Shown one piece after another: positions 27,878 through 37,746 of a stretch of 64,000 nt of DNA. Within the stretch, counting starts at the first letter, position 1. Each line of letters begins with the position of its first letter. This DNA comes from Paenibacillus chibensis (lineage in GTDB: Bacteria; Bacillota; Bacilli; Paenibacillales; Paenibacillaceae), in the NCBI RefSeq assembly GCF_004001045.1, contig NZ_BIMK01000004.1:1-64000 (forward strand), read 5' to 3'. The notes under the pieces are model-generated. The model was not told the origin of the DNA. It made no database searches and worked only from the letters and a program-made list of their open reading frames with translations. The translations under genes were made by a program, and so were the position numbers.

Positions 27878-28863
27878 CCACAGGCTTTTTAACGGAAAAA
27901 GGTTTTGTCAAAGCAACGGACCGGATCTCCATTAATATCGAAAAGGGGAAAACGCTCTGCCTCGTCGGCGAGTCCGGTAGCGGTAAAAGTGTAACCTCCT
28001 TGTCTATTATGCGTTTGATCGATTACGCCGGCGGCGTAATCCTTGAAGGTAACATCAACTTTAAAGGCCAGGATCTGGCAGCAAAGAAACAGGAAGAGCT
28101 GAAAGAAATCCGCGGCAACCAAATTTCGATGATTTTCCAGGACCCGATGTCGGCTCTGAACCCGGTATTCACCGTCGGCGAACAAATTGCCGAGAGCTTG
28201 CGTCTTCACCAAAACAAAAATAAAGATGAAGCTTGGAAGGAAGCCGTCGAGCTTCTGAGAATGGTAGGTATTCCTTCTCCCGAAATCCGCGCGAAGCAGT
28301 ATCCGAACCAATTGTCCGGCGGTATGTGCCAGCGCGTGGTCATCGCGATCGCCTTGGCTGCCAAACCGGAGCTCTTGATCGCCGACGAACCGACGACAGC
28401 GCTCGACGTAACGGTACAAGCGCAGATCCTGGAGCTGCTTCAGGATTTGAAGGAAAAACTCGGAACTTCCATCTTGCTGATCACCCACGATATGGGTGTA
28501 GCAGCTGAAATGGCCGATCATATTGCCGTTATGTATGCGGGTGCGATCGTGGAGCAAGGAACCGTGGAAGAAATTTTCGCGAATCCGTCCCATCCGTATA
28601 CCGTAGGTCTTCTGCAGTCCATTCCTGGATTCGAAGGCGAACGCGGCGGCGAGCTGTACACGATCAAAGGTACAATTCCTGGCCTGGGCAACCTTCCGCA
28701 GGGCTGCCGCTTTAACCCGCGCTGTCCGCATGTGATGGATAAGTGCCGTCAGGTGGAGCCGGGAGATATCCAAATCGGCGCGGAGCACAAGACGAAGTGC
28801 TGGTTGTACGAAGATCAGGCGAAGGTAGCGGCTGCTGGGAAAGGGGAACACATCCATGGCTAA
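27844..28863 (+). CDS. oppD: Oligopeptide ABC ATPase OppD
   Basis: A 339-aa ATP-binding subunit with Walker A GESGSGKS, signature LSGGMCQR (Cys where Arg is common), Walker [13 protein letters not shown], and the C-terminal oligo_HPY extension with [14 protein letters not shown], which in this family can bind an iron-sulphur cluster. GGAGGAGG before ATG 27844 fixes the start. It overlaps oppF by 8 bp. Confidence 0.93.
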   Translation: MAEKLLEVRNLTTGFLTEKGFVKATDRISINIEKGKTLCLVGESGSGKSVTSLSIMRLIDYAGGVILEGNINFKGQDLAAKKQEELKEIRGNQISMIFQDPMSALNPVFTVGEQIAESLRLHQNKNKDEAWKEAVELLRMVGIPSPEIRAKQYPNQLSGGMCQRVVIAIALAAKPELLIADEPTTALDVTVQAQILELLQDLKEKLGTSILLITHDMGVAAEMADHIAVMYAGAIVEQGTVEEIFANPSHPYTVGLLQSIPGFEGERGGELYTIKGTIPGLGNLPQGCRFNPRCPHVMDKCRQVEPGDIQIGAEHKTKCWLYEDQAKVAAAGKGEHIHG

Positions 28864-29860
28864 GAATCTGGTTGAAGTCAATAACGTCAAAAAGTATTTC
28901 CCGATCCATAAAGGCCTTCTGAACCGTGTTGTCGGCAACGTTAAAGCCGTTGATGACGTATCCCTGACGATTCGCGAAGGGGAGACCTTCGGACTCGTAG
29001 GCGAATCCGGCTGCGGCAAGTCTACGCTTGGACGCGTAATTCTACGGTTGCAAAGCGCAACGGAAGGTTCGGTTAAGATTAACGGCCGTGATGTTCACAG
29101 CCTGAGCAACAGAGATTTGAACAAAATGCGCGAGGAAATGCAGATCATTTTCCAGGATCCGTTCGGTTCGTTGAACCCGCGCTTTCTCGTGAAGGACGTC
29201 ATTGGTGAGCCGCTCAAAATTCATACGAAAATGTCGGCGAAGGAAATCGATGAACGTGTCGTGGAACTCATGAAGATGGTTGGTCTCGATCCAACCCGCC
29301 GCAACCGTTATCCGCATGAATTTTCCGGCGGTCAGCGTCAGCGGATCGGTATAGCCCGCGCCATCGCGCTGAAACCGAAATTCATCGTGGCGGACGAAGC
29401 TGTATCGGCCCTCGACGTATCGGTACAATCGCAGGTGATCAACCTGCTCATGAGACTGCAAAAAGAAATGGGACTGACCTTTTTGTTCATCGCGCACGGT
29501 CTGAATGTCGTTCGGCATATTTCCGACCGCGTAGGCGTGATGTACCTGGGTAAAATGGTTGAGGTCGGTGAAACTGAGTCGCTGTATGCCAGCCCGCTGC
29601 ATCCATACACGGCTGCCCTGCTCTCGGCGATTCCGTTGCCGTCTCCAACCAAAAAACGGAACAGGATCGTGCTTCAGGGCGATGTGCCTTCACCGGCAAA
29701 TCCGCCATCAGGCTGCCGTTTCCACACGCGTTGTCCTTTTGCGCAAGAGAAATGCAGTCAAGTGGAGCCGAAGCTTGTAGAGGTTCTGCCAGGCCGCGAA
29801 GTGGCTTGCCACTTCCCGATCGGCGTAGAGGGCGGCTCTGATCTGAGCAAGCTCCAATAA
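28856..29860 (+). CDS. oppF: Oligopeptide ABC ATPase OppF
   Basis: The second ATPase, 334 aa: the OppF N terminus [20 protein letters not shown], Walker A GESGCGKS, signature FSGGQRQR, Walker [13 protein letters not shown] and the C-terminal [14 protein letters not shown] cluster. It pairs with OppD to energise uptake. A strong terminator follows, so this is the last gene of the operon. Confidence 0.93.
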   Translation: MAKNLVEVNNVKKYFPIHKGLLNRVVGNVKAVDDVSLTIREGETFGLVGESGCGKSTLGRVILRLQSATEGSVKINGRDVHSLSNRDLNKMREEMQIIFQDPFGSLNPRFLVKDVIGEPLKIHTKMSAKEIDERVVELMKMVGLDPTRRNRYPHEFSGGQRQRIGIARAIALKPKFIVADEAVSALDVSVQSQVINLLMRLQKEMGLTFLFIAHGLNVVRHISDRVGVMYLGKMVEVGETESLYASPLHPYTAALLSAIPLPSPTKKRNRIVLQGDVPSPANPPSGCRFHTRCPFAQEKCSQVEPKLVEVLPGREVACHFPIGVEGGSDLSKLQ

Positions 29861-29914
29861 GATTAGCAGGCAGGATTGGGGTCCTCCTGAGCGTTGAGTT
29901 AAATACGAAATGCC

Positions 29915-29962
29915 ATGAAACAGCCTTGTGCCAGAACTCTGGCCGCAGGGCTGTTTTTTGTA
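29915..29962 (+). terminator. Terminator of the peptide ABC operon
   Basis: AAACAGCC / GGCTGTTT with an inner CCAGA / CTGG stem, then a T run. The rest of the roughly 320-bp gap to the next gene holds that gene's promoter. Confidence 0.85.
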
Positions 29963-30005
29963 GGCATTTTTTTGGATAAATAGTCACTCGTGAATAATCA
30001 AGGTG

Positions 30006-30034
30006 TTGACTATGTGTCAAAACAGGTATATATT
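30006..30034 (+). promoter_or_regulatory. Sigma-A promoter of the exporter gene with overlapping operator
   Basis: TTGACT, 17-bp spacer, TATATT: near consensus. The -35 lies inside the palindrome TTGAC-TATGT-GTCAA (30006-30020), a candidate repressor site. Confidence 0.65.
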
Positions 30035-30178
30035 TTATCTAAAACTGACCCGGCGGTATAATTATATGAGAGCTCCCTTGGTGGATATTCTGTGTAAATA
30101 AGTCAATACAGAACATAGGGAAGAGGGAACTGGCAGATTGCCTGAGGTCGGAGTACTCATGTAAAGGAGAGGCATCCC

Positions 30179-31765
30179 GTGCAAAGAAATATGAAGGCAT
30201 CATTGATCATTTTCGCAATCGGCGTATTTATGGCCGCACTGGACAACGGAATCATCACATCCTCCCTCACCACGCTGATCTATTCCTTTGGCGTAAGTCC
30301 GACCTGGGGGGCGTGGACAATCACGTTGTACACGCTCGGTCTCGCCATCAGCGTGCCGATCGCAGGCAAGTTGTCTGACCGTTATGGACGAAAGCTGCTC
30401 TTTATGATTGAAGTGAGCCTATTCGGCGTCGGTTCACTGCTCGTTGCGCTGAGCCCGAACTTTACGTTCTTTCTCATTGCGCGGCTGATACAAGCGCTGG
30501 GTGGGGGCGGCATATTCATCATTGCCAGCTCCTATGTGCTCGCGACATTTCCGCGGGAACGCCACGGGCGCTCGCTGGGGATGCTGGGCGGCATGAACGG
30601 CATCGCCTCGGTGCTCGGTCCGAATATTGGCTCCTTCATACTAGGTGCCACGGGGAACTGGCATTGGCTATTCCTGATCAATGTGCCGATTGCGGTGATA
30701 CTGCTCCTGTTGGGCGGACGCTTCATTAAGGAAAAACAGGAGCACTCCCGCGCAAAGATGGACTGGAGCGGTATTTCCGTTCTGATTCTCGGGGTACTCA
30801 GCCTAATGTACAGCTTCACGAATCTGGATGGCGTGAACCTGGCCGAAAGCCTGATATCCTGGAAGTTCTACGTGTTCTTCTTGGCGGCGATCATGCTTCT
30901 GGTCATATTCTACTTGATGGAGAAACGGCTGCAGCATTCCGATACAGAGCCGGTCGTACCAGTACAGCTGCTGCATCAATCCACCTACCGCTGGACGCTG
31001 CTCATTGCATTTTTCTCGGGAGCGATTCTGGCGTCCGTGATCTTCCTTCCGGGCTTCGTGGAGCAGTATTTGAACGTATCCAGCACGGTGGCAGGCTATT
31101 GGTTTACGCCAGTGGCGCTTGCTGCAGGCATTGGAGCCGCGGGCGGCGGATTTTTGGTGGATAAAAAGGGGCCGACCTGGACGATTGCGCTGGCGAGCAG
31201 TCTGGGTATTATCGGATTTTTGCTCTTCGCGCTTTGGGTGCAAAGCATATGGCAGATGGTCATCGCGGGCGTGTTTGTCGGAATCGGCTTTGGTTCCATG
31301 CTCGGCGCGCCCGTGAATGTGCTCGTCACCGAGGAAGCGGGCGAGAAGAACAAAGGGATTGCGGTGGCTACGAGCTCGCTGTCCCGGCAGATGGCGATGG
31401 CGATTGCACCGACGATTTTTGCAGGCTTCCTGGCTCGCTCGTTCATGAACATCGGCAGCCATATCAAACAGGGCTTCGCTGACAGCGGCATTCAGGTACC
31501 GGCAGACGCCATGCAAAAGTTTGCGCCTGGAGGCGGAGCCGCCGGCAGCAGCGACTTTCACAGCCTGCTCGAGGGCTTTCGCAGCATTCCGGATGAAGGT
31601 GTGCGCCGTGTGCTGCTGCATGCGCTGCACGTGACGGTGAAGCAAGGATATAACGGCCTTTTCTGGTCTGCGCTAGTCTTCAGTGCACTGTCCTTGATCT
31701 CGGCGCTCATTCTCGGTGCGATCCGTCGCAAGAAGTCGTCGAAGCCGAAGGGCAGCCGGGCCTGA
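30179..31765 (+). CDS. MFS drug exporter, EmrB/QacA (DHA2) family
   Basis: A 528-aa membrane protein predicted to have 14 helices, exporting hydrophobic or cationic compounds in exchange for protons. Motif A (GKLSDRYGRKLLFM) follows helix 2 and the first helix carries the DHA2 signature ALDNGIITSSL. The start is a GTG at 30179 behind AAAGGAGAGG; ATG 30191 is an in-frame alternative. Single gene between two terminators. Its substrate cannot be told from the sequence. Confidence 0.88.
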   Translation: MQRNMKASLIIFAIGVFMAALDNGIITSSLTTLIYSFGVSPTWGAWTITLYTLGLAISVPIAGKLSDRYGRKLLFMIEVSLFGVGSLLVALSPNFTFFLIARLIQALGGGGIFIIASSYVLATFPRERHGRSLGMLGGMNGIASVLGPNIGSFILGATGNWHWLFLINVPIAVILLLLGGRFIKEKQEHSRAKMDWSGISVLILGVLSLMYSFTNLDGVNLAESLISWKFYVFFLAAIMLLVIFYLMEKRLQHSDTEPVVPVQLLHQSTYRWTLLIAFFSGAILASVIFLPGFVEQYLNVSSTVAGYWFTPVALAAGIGAAGGGFLVDKKGPTWTIALASSLGIIGFLLFALWVQSIWQMVIAGVFVGIGFGSMLGAPVNVLVTEEAGEKNKGIAVATSSLSRQMAMAIAPTIFAGFLARSFMNIGSHIKQGFADSGIQVPADAMQKFAPGGGAAGSSDFHSLLEGFRSIPDEGVRRVLLHALHVTVKQGYNGLFWSALVFSALSLISALILGAIRRKKSSKPKGSRA

Positions 31766-31787
31766 TGTATAAAGGGTATGGAGATGA

Positions 31788-31816
31788 AGCTCTGCCTTTC
31801 GGCAGGGCTTTTTTTG
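31788..31816 (+). terminator. Terminator after the exporter gene
   Basis: AGCTCTGCC / GGCAGGGCT stem, loop TTTC, seven Ts. Confidence 0.85.
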
Positions 31817-32222
31817 GAGAGACAACAGATATCCCGCAGGAAAAATAGGTGCGGCCAATGTTTCATGAAAGAAAGCTAAACAGTTGTTTCTCTTCCATGT
31901 ATAAATTATGGGACCCCTCCTATCGGGCTTCGGAGCAACGCCCACTTTGTGCGGTTATTTTATGGGCGGATATACGCGGAAAAACTGCACATATTTAACG
32001 GCAAAGGAACCTTTTTTCCCGGAATCGACACCGAAATACGGTTTCTTTTTATAAAATTAGCGTTTACAATGTTAATGTCGTTTTACAATGGCTAAACGGA
32101 TCCAAGACCAGAAGCTGCGTCAAAAATTCGATGATCCGTTTATATAAAGGAGGGAGGCCAGAGAACTCCGTTTTTTCAAGAAATTAGGACTTTTATTCTA
32201 TAATAAAAGAAGGAATCATTGA
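31817..32222. other. Gap before the LCP gene
   Basis: About 400 bp without a gene. It holds a direct repeat TTTACAATG / TTTTACAATG (about 32064-32089), a 9-bp inverted repeat AAACGGATC (32094-32102) / GATCCGTTT (32133-32141) with a 30-nt loop, and a GGAGGGAGG (32150) unattached to a start codon. The leader may be structured; no known RNA family was recognised. Confidence 0.45.
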
Positions 32223-33233
32223 ATGAAAAAGAGAACAAAAATATATATATCGATCGCTGTTATTCTGCTGCTGGTGGCCGGAAGCGCATTCGCATTCCGC
32301 AAACAGCTCGCAGTCATGGCGTTTGACATCTTTCTTTCCAAGCGGGTGGAGAGCTCGCTGCAGAAATCGTACCAGCCGCTGGAGTCGAAGGACAACACGC
32401 CCACCAAGCCCGCCGAGCCGGTCGTCTATGAAAACAAGCCTTTTTCGGTCATGCTGCTCGGTTCGGACCAGCGCAAGGATGAGCCTGCCCGTTCGGATAC
32501 GCTCATTTATGCGGTTGTACGGCCCAAGGATTCCAAGGTTCTGCTCATTTCGATTCCGCGGGATACGTATACTGAGATTGTAGGCAAAGGCAAGAAGGAT
32601 AAAATTACGCATGCCTACGCTTTTGGCGGTCAGCAGATGTCCAAGGATACGATCGAAGCGTTCCTGGATCACAAGGTCGATTATTACGCGACGATCAATT
32701 TCCAGGGCCTGAAGGATGCGGTCAACGCGCTTGGCGGCGTAGAGCTGCCGATCGGGAAGGATATCGTGAACAAAGGCCGCGACCATGAGAAGTTTACGGT
32801 AAAAGCGAATCAGCCGATCTATAACGGCGAGGATGCGCTCAATTACGTACGCTACCGGGAAGACAGCGATTTTAACCGCACGAAGCGGCAGCAGGTATTC
32901 CTGGACGCGGTCGCTAACCGGATGCTTCACCTGAACCAGATTTCCAAAATCCCCGAGCTGCTCGATATTATGGGCGACAACTTCCAAACCGATATGCAGC
33001 CGAAGTTCATTATTGATTTGGCGAAGCAGGTATTGACCGGTTCTGAAGCGCAAATCACCAGCTATACGATCATGGGCGAAGGGATGAAAATTGACGACAT
33101 TTACTATGATGAGCCGATTCAGAAGGACGTACAGAAGGCCAAGGAGCTCATTGACAGCTGGAAAAACCAAAATACGCCTTCGGATCAGCTGATGCTGCCG
33201 GATGACAAAACAGACGAAAATACAGTAAAATAA
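32223..33233 (+). CDS. LytR-CpsA-Psr cell-wall ligase
   Basis: A 336-aa membrane-anchored enzyme that transfers teichoic acid or other glycopolymers from undecaprenyl-phosphate to peptidoglycan, outside the cell. One N-terminal helix (about 8-27) precedes the LCP domain, with LLGSDQR, SDTLIYAVV, SIPRDTY and the later YVRYREDSDFNRTKRQQ segment that holds the catalytic arginines. AGAAGGA precedes ATG 32223. It is monocistronic. Confidence 0.9.
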   Translation: MKKRTKIYISIAVILLLVAGSAFAFRKQLAVMAFDIFLSKRVESSLQKSYQPLESKDNTPTKPAEPVVYENKPFSVMLLGSDQRKDEPARSDTLIYAVVRPKDSKVLLISIPRDTYTEIVGKGKKDKITHAYAFGGQQMSKDTIEAFLDHKVDYYATINFQGLKDAVNALGGVELPIGKDIVNKGRDHEKFTVKANQPIYNGEDALNYVRYREDSDFNRTKRQQVFLDAVANRMLHLNQISKIPELLDIMGDNFQTDMQPKFIIDLAKQVLTGSEAQITSYTIMGEGMKIDDIYYDEPIQKDVQKAKELIDSWKNQNTPSDQLMLPDDKTDENTVK

Positions 33234-33385
33234 TGGTTAACGGAACTTGTTTCTTTTATCGTCATAATAGGATCGGCAGCCACTGGTGCGGCTGCTGATT
33301 TTGTGTCTGCGTGAAACAATCGCGGATTTCATACGTATGAAGCTAAGGGGAAGCAAGAAGAAGGGTAGAGGAGGATTAATCCCAC

Positions 33386-33820
33386 ATGAATATAGCGTTT
33401 TTTCTGCTACCTAAACAGGAAGTCGTCACGGTGACGATGGACTCTACGCTGCGGCAGACGCTGGAGCGGATGGAATACCACAGGTACACGGCTGTACCGA
33501 TTCTGAGCAAGGACGGCACGTACGCCGGAACGGTAACCGAAGGCGATCTGCTGTGGTATATGAAAAATTCGAGCGGCAGAATCAATTTTGAAAGTGCATC
33601 CAAATTTTTGCTTAAGGATGTGCCGCTGAAGGTGAATAATAAGCCGGTGTCCATCGACGCCAACATGGAAGATCTGATCAATCTGGCCAAGGTGCAGAAC
33701 TTTGTACCGGTGGTGGATGATATGAATCGTTTTATCGGCATCGTGCGCAGAAGCCAGATTATCGAATATTGCGAACGTTTTGTGTCCAAAGAATCGAAGG
33801 AATCTTTGAATTCCCACTGA
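33386..33820 (+). CDS. CBS-domain protein
   Basis: A 144-aa cytosolic protein made of two CBS repeats (about 5-60 and 75-135), a module that binds adenine nucleotides. The first has YTAVPILSKDGTYAGTVTEGDLLWY, the second FVPVVDDMNRFIGIVRRSQIIEY. No output domain is attached. A role as a c-di-AMP or AMP sensor is possible, as gdpP lies 1.5 kb away, but that is inference. GAGGAGG at 33368 supports ATG 33386. Confidence 0.8.
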   Translation: MNIAFFLLPKQEVVTVTMDSTLRQTLERMEYHRYTAVPILSKDGTYAGTVTEGDLLWYMKNSSGRINFESASKFLLKDVPLKVNNKPVSIDANMEDLINLAKVQNFVPVVDDMNRFIGIVRRSQIIEYCERFVSKESKESLNSH

Positions 33821-33906
33821 ACAGGCCGGAAGTGTTACGTTAACCAACGCTCGAAAATGTTTGCGGTTGCCTGCGATTAATGAAGGGCCAAGAGGCATAG
33901 AATGAT

Positions 33907-33948
33907 AAAAGACCTGCTTTTGATTTGACCGTATCTGCAGGTCTTTTT
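33907..33948 (+). terminator. Terminator after the CBS gene
   Basis: AAAAGACCTGC / GCAGGTCTTTTT with a 19-nt loop; T-rich on both strands. Confidence 0.8.
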
Positions 33949-34053
33949 GCCGCAGGCAGAGGATGAAGGCCGGCGGGGCAGATTTTCGTGAGCGGCAGCT
34001 TTTTATGATATAATGGAGAATAAAGCTTTTTTCAGGGAGTGTGACCTTCAAAC

Positions 34054-34356
34054 ATGCCAAAAGATTTGGATGTAGCCAAGCGCGCGAAAGTCATCGAATG
34101 GCTAAAAACCGAAGTGGTTGACAACGTATCGAGGCTGTTCAAGGCATTATGGGAAGGCAGCACGACCCGCGTGGGGGATAGTCTCGCCAGCTTGATCATG
34201 AGTTCCTACATATTGGCTCGCAGGCTTGGTATGTCGTACCGTGACCTGGATGATCTTTTGATCGAGAAACTAAAGAAGCATAAACAGGAAGGCCACCAGC
34301 TTGAGGACTGGTATCAGGATATTTCCGCGCTGGAAGAACATATGCGTAAGAGGTGA
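34054..34356 (+). CDS. MazG-like family protein
   Basis: A 100-aa all-alpha protein of the short MazG-like family found upstream of yybS in Bacillales. The pattern EWLKTEVVDNVSRLFKALWEG ... LASLIMSSYILARRLGMSYRDLDDLLIEKL fits the four-helix core, but the acidic ExxE/ExxD pairs of true MazG pyrophosphatases are not clearly kept, so activity is uncertain. It overlaps or abuts yybS and probably shares its transcript. Confidence 0.7.
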   Translation: MPKDLDVAKRAKVIEWLKTEVVDNVSRLFKALWEGSTTRVGDSLASLIMSSYILARRLGMSYRDLDDLLIEKLKKHKQEGHQLEDWYQDISALEEHMRKR

Positions 34357-34361
34357 AGACA

Positions 34362-35279
34362 TTGAAAATGCGCTGGACATCAGTGGTATGGAGCATTGTG
34401 TATCTGCTTCTGCTGCTATCCTTAATTTATCCTTTATCGATCGTGACGGTATTTTTTATGATATTGCCCGCCACGATTCTTTTTGCAACCCTGAATTTCA
34501 GGGCTTTTGTGCTGCATGTGATTCCGGTATGGCTGATCGCGATGATCGTCCATCCGGTGAATCTGTTATTGGGCATCTATTTCATCATTCCGGCGATTGT
34601 GATGGGGCGTGCTTATAAGAAAAAGGCGCCCGCACTGCGCACGCTGATGGCCGGGGCAGGCACGATTTTGGCCGAAATGCTGCTTTTGCTGCTGATTGGC
34701 ACCGTATTTCTCCATTTCGATCTGTCGGGTTACGTGCATGAAATCGTGAAAATGACCATGTCACCGCTGAAGGATGTGGGCGGGAACAATCCGCTCGTCA
34801 ATGATATGGCGTGGACGCCGGAGGATATGCAAAAGGTAAGCGATGCCACGATGCAGATGATTCCGTTCGCCATGATTATCAGCTCGTTCATGATGGCCGT
34901 CATTACGCATTCCCTGGCGCGTCCGATTATCGAGAGCATCGGCTTCCATGTGCCTAAACTGAAGCCTGCGCGCGAGTGGATGCTGCCAAAATCGCTGATA
35001 TGGTACTACCTTATCGGGGTTATCGTTGAAATATTCGCACACAATTCGAGCAATTCCTTTTGGACGATGATTGCTGCGAACCTGGTGCCGCTGCTGCATA
35101 TTTGTTTTATGATTCAAGCCATTGGATTTTTCTACTACCTGGGATATACGAGAAAATGGCACCCGGTTGTACCGCTGCTGTTCGCGATTCCGATCCTGCT
35201 GTTTCCGCCGATGCGGATCATCGGAATACTGGATCTTGCATTTCCGCTGCGTCAATTTATGACTAAATCAAAACGTTAG
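34362..35279 (+). CDS. yybS: YybS-like DUF2232 membrane protein
   Basis: About 305 aa, with eight or so hydrophobic helices and a C-terminal basic tail. DUF2232 proteins resemble ECF-type substrate-binding membrane subunits; the substrate is unknown. The start is uncertain: GTG 34353 overlaps the previous stop, TTG 34362 is best spaced from AGGTG (34351-34355), and ATG 34368 is also possible. It precedes gdpP as in B. subtilis (yybS-yybT). Confidence 0.8.
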   Translation: MKMRWTSVVWSIVYLLLLLSLIYPLSIVTVFFMILPATILFATLNFRAFVLHVIPVWLIAMIVHPVNLLLGIYFIIPAIVMGRAYKKKAPALRTLMAGAGTILAEMLLLLLIGTVFLHFDLSGYVHEIVKMTMSPLKDVGGNNPLVNDMAWTPEDMQKVSDATMQMIPFAMIISSFMMAVITHSLARPIIESIGFHVPKLKPAREWMLPKSLIWYYLIGVIVEIFAHNSSNSFWTMIAANLVPLLHICFMIQAIGFFYYLGYTRKWHPVVPLLFAIPILLFPPMRIIGILDLAFPLRQFMTKSKR

Positions 35280-35289
35280 GGTGGGTGTC

Positions 35290-37305
35290 ATGCCTAAATT
35301 TCTACAACAGCGCTGGCACGGCTATTATACCGTCTGGGCGTTTATGCTGATGCTGCTTTTGGTCATTATTGTGATCCGGTACAATTGGCCGCTCGGAATC
35401 ATAAGCCTCATTCTGGTGGCGGCGCTCTGCTACCTGTTGCTGAAGGCGGAAATGCGGTATCGCAAAAATTTGCTCGAGTATATCAACGGCTTGTCCTTTC
35501 GTGTCAAAAGGGTCGAGGGCGAAGCCATTAACACCCTGCCGTTCGGAATCGTGCTGTATGGCGAGGACAAGGCCGTTGAGTGGAATAACCGCTATGTATG
35601 CAAAATTTTCGGACAGAAGTCGCTGGTCGGCGATTCGCTTCAGGAGCTCTTCCCATCGCTGCCGGCCCTTATTAACGAGAAGCGGGATGCTCACAAAGAG
35701 GGGCACAAGGACGGACATAAGGACGGAAGTAAAATCATTCAGACGGAGATCAAAATCGGCGAGCTCTATTATCATCTGATGCTGAATACGGAAGAACGCC
35801 TGATTTATCTGTATGACGTGACCGAAATGGCCGTGCTCAAGGAAAAATACGAGGCGGAGAAGCTGGCGATCGGCATTATCATGATGGATAATCTCGACGA
35901 GGCGGCCCAGGGAATGGATGACCAGCAGCGCACGTCCCTGATCGCCAAGGTCACGACAGAAATTACCGAGTGGGCAAGACACTACGACGTTTATCTCCGC
36001 CGGCTGTCATCGGACCGGTATCTCATGATGCTGAATTACAAAGCGCTGCAGGAGCTGGAAAAGAGCCGTTTTGTCATTCTTGACGAAGTTCGCGAAATGA
36101 CGGCGGAGCTCAAGGTGCCGATGACGCTGAGCATTGGACTCGGCTTCGGCCCGGAAAGCATCAGCGAGCTGGGCGAGCTGGCGCAGTCCTCGCTGGATAT
36201 GGCCCTGGGCCGCGGCGGCGATCAGGCGGCCGTCAAAGCCGGACAGCGCTTGTCCTTTTACGGCGGCAAATCCAATGCGGTCGAGAAGCGTACCCGCGTG
36301 CGCGCCCGGGTTATTGCGCATGCCCTGCGCGATCTGATCCAGGAAAGCGACAAGGTGTTCATCATGGGCCACCGCTTGCCGGACATGGACGTGATTGGCG
36401 CCTCGATCGGCGTGCTGAAGGCAGCGCAAATCTATAACGTGGATGCGTATATCGTCCTGCCGGGCACGAATCCGTCGATTGAACGGATGATGGCGCAGGT
36501 ACAAAAGGATGAAAAGCTGGTTGAGCGGTTCATCTCGCCGGAGCAGGCGCTCGCGATGCTGAATCCGCACAGCCTGCTGGTCGTGGTGGATACGCATAAG
36601 GCTTCGATGACGATGGAGCCGAAGCTGGTGCAGAACGCAAGCCGCATCGTCGTCGTAGACCACCACCGCCGCGGCGAGGAATTTATCAACGATGCCGTGC
36701 TGGTATACATGGAACCTTATGCCTCTTCGGCCTGCGAGCTGGTTACCGAGCTTTTGCAATATATTCATGAGAAAGTCCAGCTTACACCGATGGAGGCAAC
36801 CATGCTGCTGGCGGGCATTGCCGTGGATACGAAGCATTTCGCGCTTCACACCGGCTCCCGGACATTCGAGGCGGCAGGGTTCCTGCGCCGCAGCGGAGCC
36901 GATACGATTCAAATTCAGCGGATGCTGAAAGAAGACCTGCAGGAATATCTGGCAAAGTCAGATATCATTAAGCATGCTAAAATGGTATATGATCATGTCG
37001 CTCTTGCAGTAACCGAGCCGGGAACCGTCATCCCGCAGCTGCTGATTGCTCAAGCGGCGGATACGCTGCTGAACATGACCGACGTCGTGGCGTCGTTCGT
37101 CATCAGCGAACGGCCGGATGGCCTAATCGGGATCAGTGCGCGTTCGCTGGGCCGGATGAACGTTCAGGTTGTCATGGAAAGACTCGGCGGCGGCGGACAT
37201 TTAACGAATGCGGCCGTGCAGCTCAAAGGCAGCGTGGAAGAAGCCGAAGAGCAGCTGCTGGAGGTTCTTGCGCAAATTGAGGAGAAAGAGGGGTTGTTCG
37301 AATGA
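35290..37305 (+). CDS. gdpP: c-di-AMP phosphodiesterase GdpP
   Basis: Membrane enzyme of 671 aa that hydrolyses c-di-AMP to pApA. Order: two N-terminal helices (about 12-55), a degenerate PAS domain (about 75-170), a degenerate GGDEF domain (about 170-305), DHH ([14 protein letters not shown] and the later VVDHHRRG) and DHHA1 with [11 protein letters not shown] 12-bp tandem repeat at 35693-35733 adds the charged stretch [12 protein letters not shown] inside the PAS-like domain. ATG 35290 was preferred to GTG 35281. The stop overlaps rplI (ATGA). Confidence 0.93.
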   Translation: MPKFLQQRWHGYYTVWAFMLMLLLVIIVIRYNWPLGIISLILVAALCYLLLKAEMRYRKNLLEYINGLSFRVKRVEGEAINTLPFGIVLYGEDKAVEWNNRYVCKIFGQKSLVGDSLQELFPSLPALINEKRDAHKEGHKDGHKDGSKIIQTEIKIGELYYHLMLNTEERLIYLYDVTEMAVLKEKYEAEKLAIGIIMMDNLDEAAQGMDDQQRTSLIAKVTTEITEWARHYDVYLRRLSSDRYLMMLNYKALQELEKSRFVILDEVREMTAELKVPMTLSIGLGFGPESISELGELAQSSLDMALGRGGDQAAVKAGQRLSFYGGKSNAVEKRTRVRARVIAHALRDLIQESDKVFIMGHRLPDMDVIGASIGVLKAAQIYNVDAYIVLPGTNPSIERMMAQVQKDEKLVERFISPEQALAMLNPHSLLVVVDTHKASMTMEPKLVQNASRIVVVDHHRRGEEFINDAVLVYMEPYASSACELVTELLQYIHEKVQLTPMEATMLLAGIAVDTKHFALHTGSRTFEAAGFLRRSGADTIQIQRMLKEDLQEYLAKSDIIKHAKMVYDHVALAVTEPGTVIPQLLIAQAADTLLNMTDVVASFVISERPDGLIGISARSLGRMNVQVVMERLGGGGHLTNAAVQLKGSVEEAEEQLLEVLAQIEEKEGLFE

Positions 37306-37745
37306 AAGTGATTTTTTTGAAGGATGTTAAAGGTCAAGGTAAAAAGGGACAGGTGAAAGAGGTCTCTGAAGGATACGCAAGCAATTTTCTGCTGCCGCGC
37401 GGTTTGGCTCGCCTGGCAACGGATGGAAATATGAAAACGCTGGAGAACCAAAGCGCAGCGGAGCAAAGACGCAAGGAGCAGGAAAAGGAAGAAGCGCAGC
37501 AGCTCGGTAAAAAGCTGGAGGATATGATGGTGCAGCTGAAAGCTAAAGCCGGTGAGGGCGGACGGTTGTTCGGGGCAATCACCAGCAAACAAATCGCAGA
37601 GTCGCTTGCGGAGCTGGGCGTAAAGGTCGACAAACGAAAAATCGAATTGGAAGAACCGATTCGTCACCTGGGCGTGACCCAGATGACGGTAAAGCTGCAT
37701 CCTGAAGTGAAAGCAACGCTTAAGGTTCAGGTTACGGAGGAATAA
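37302..37745 (+). CDS. rplI: 50S ribosomal protein L9
   Basis: L9 binds 23S rRNA near the L1 stalk with its N-terminal domain and reaches out with a long helix. The 147-aa product starts with [34 protein letters not shown], the L9 signature, followed by the helix and the C-terminal domain ([14 protein letters not shown]). It overlaps gdpP by 4 bp and is followed by dnaB after one base, so the three are one operon. Confidence 0.97.
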   Translation: MKVIFLKDVKGQGKKGQVKEVSEGYASNFLLPRGLARLATDGNMKTLENQSAAEQRRKEQEKEEAQQLGKKLEDMMVQLKAKAGEGGRLFGAITSKQIAESLAELGVKVDKRKIELEEPIRHLGVTQMTVKLHPEVKATLKVQVTEE

Positions 37746-37746
37746 G

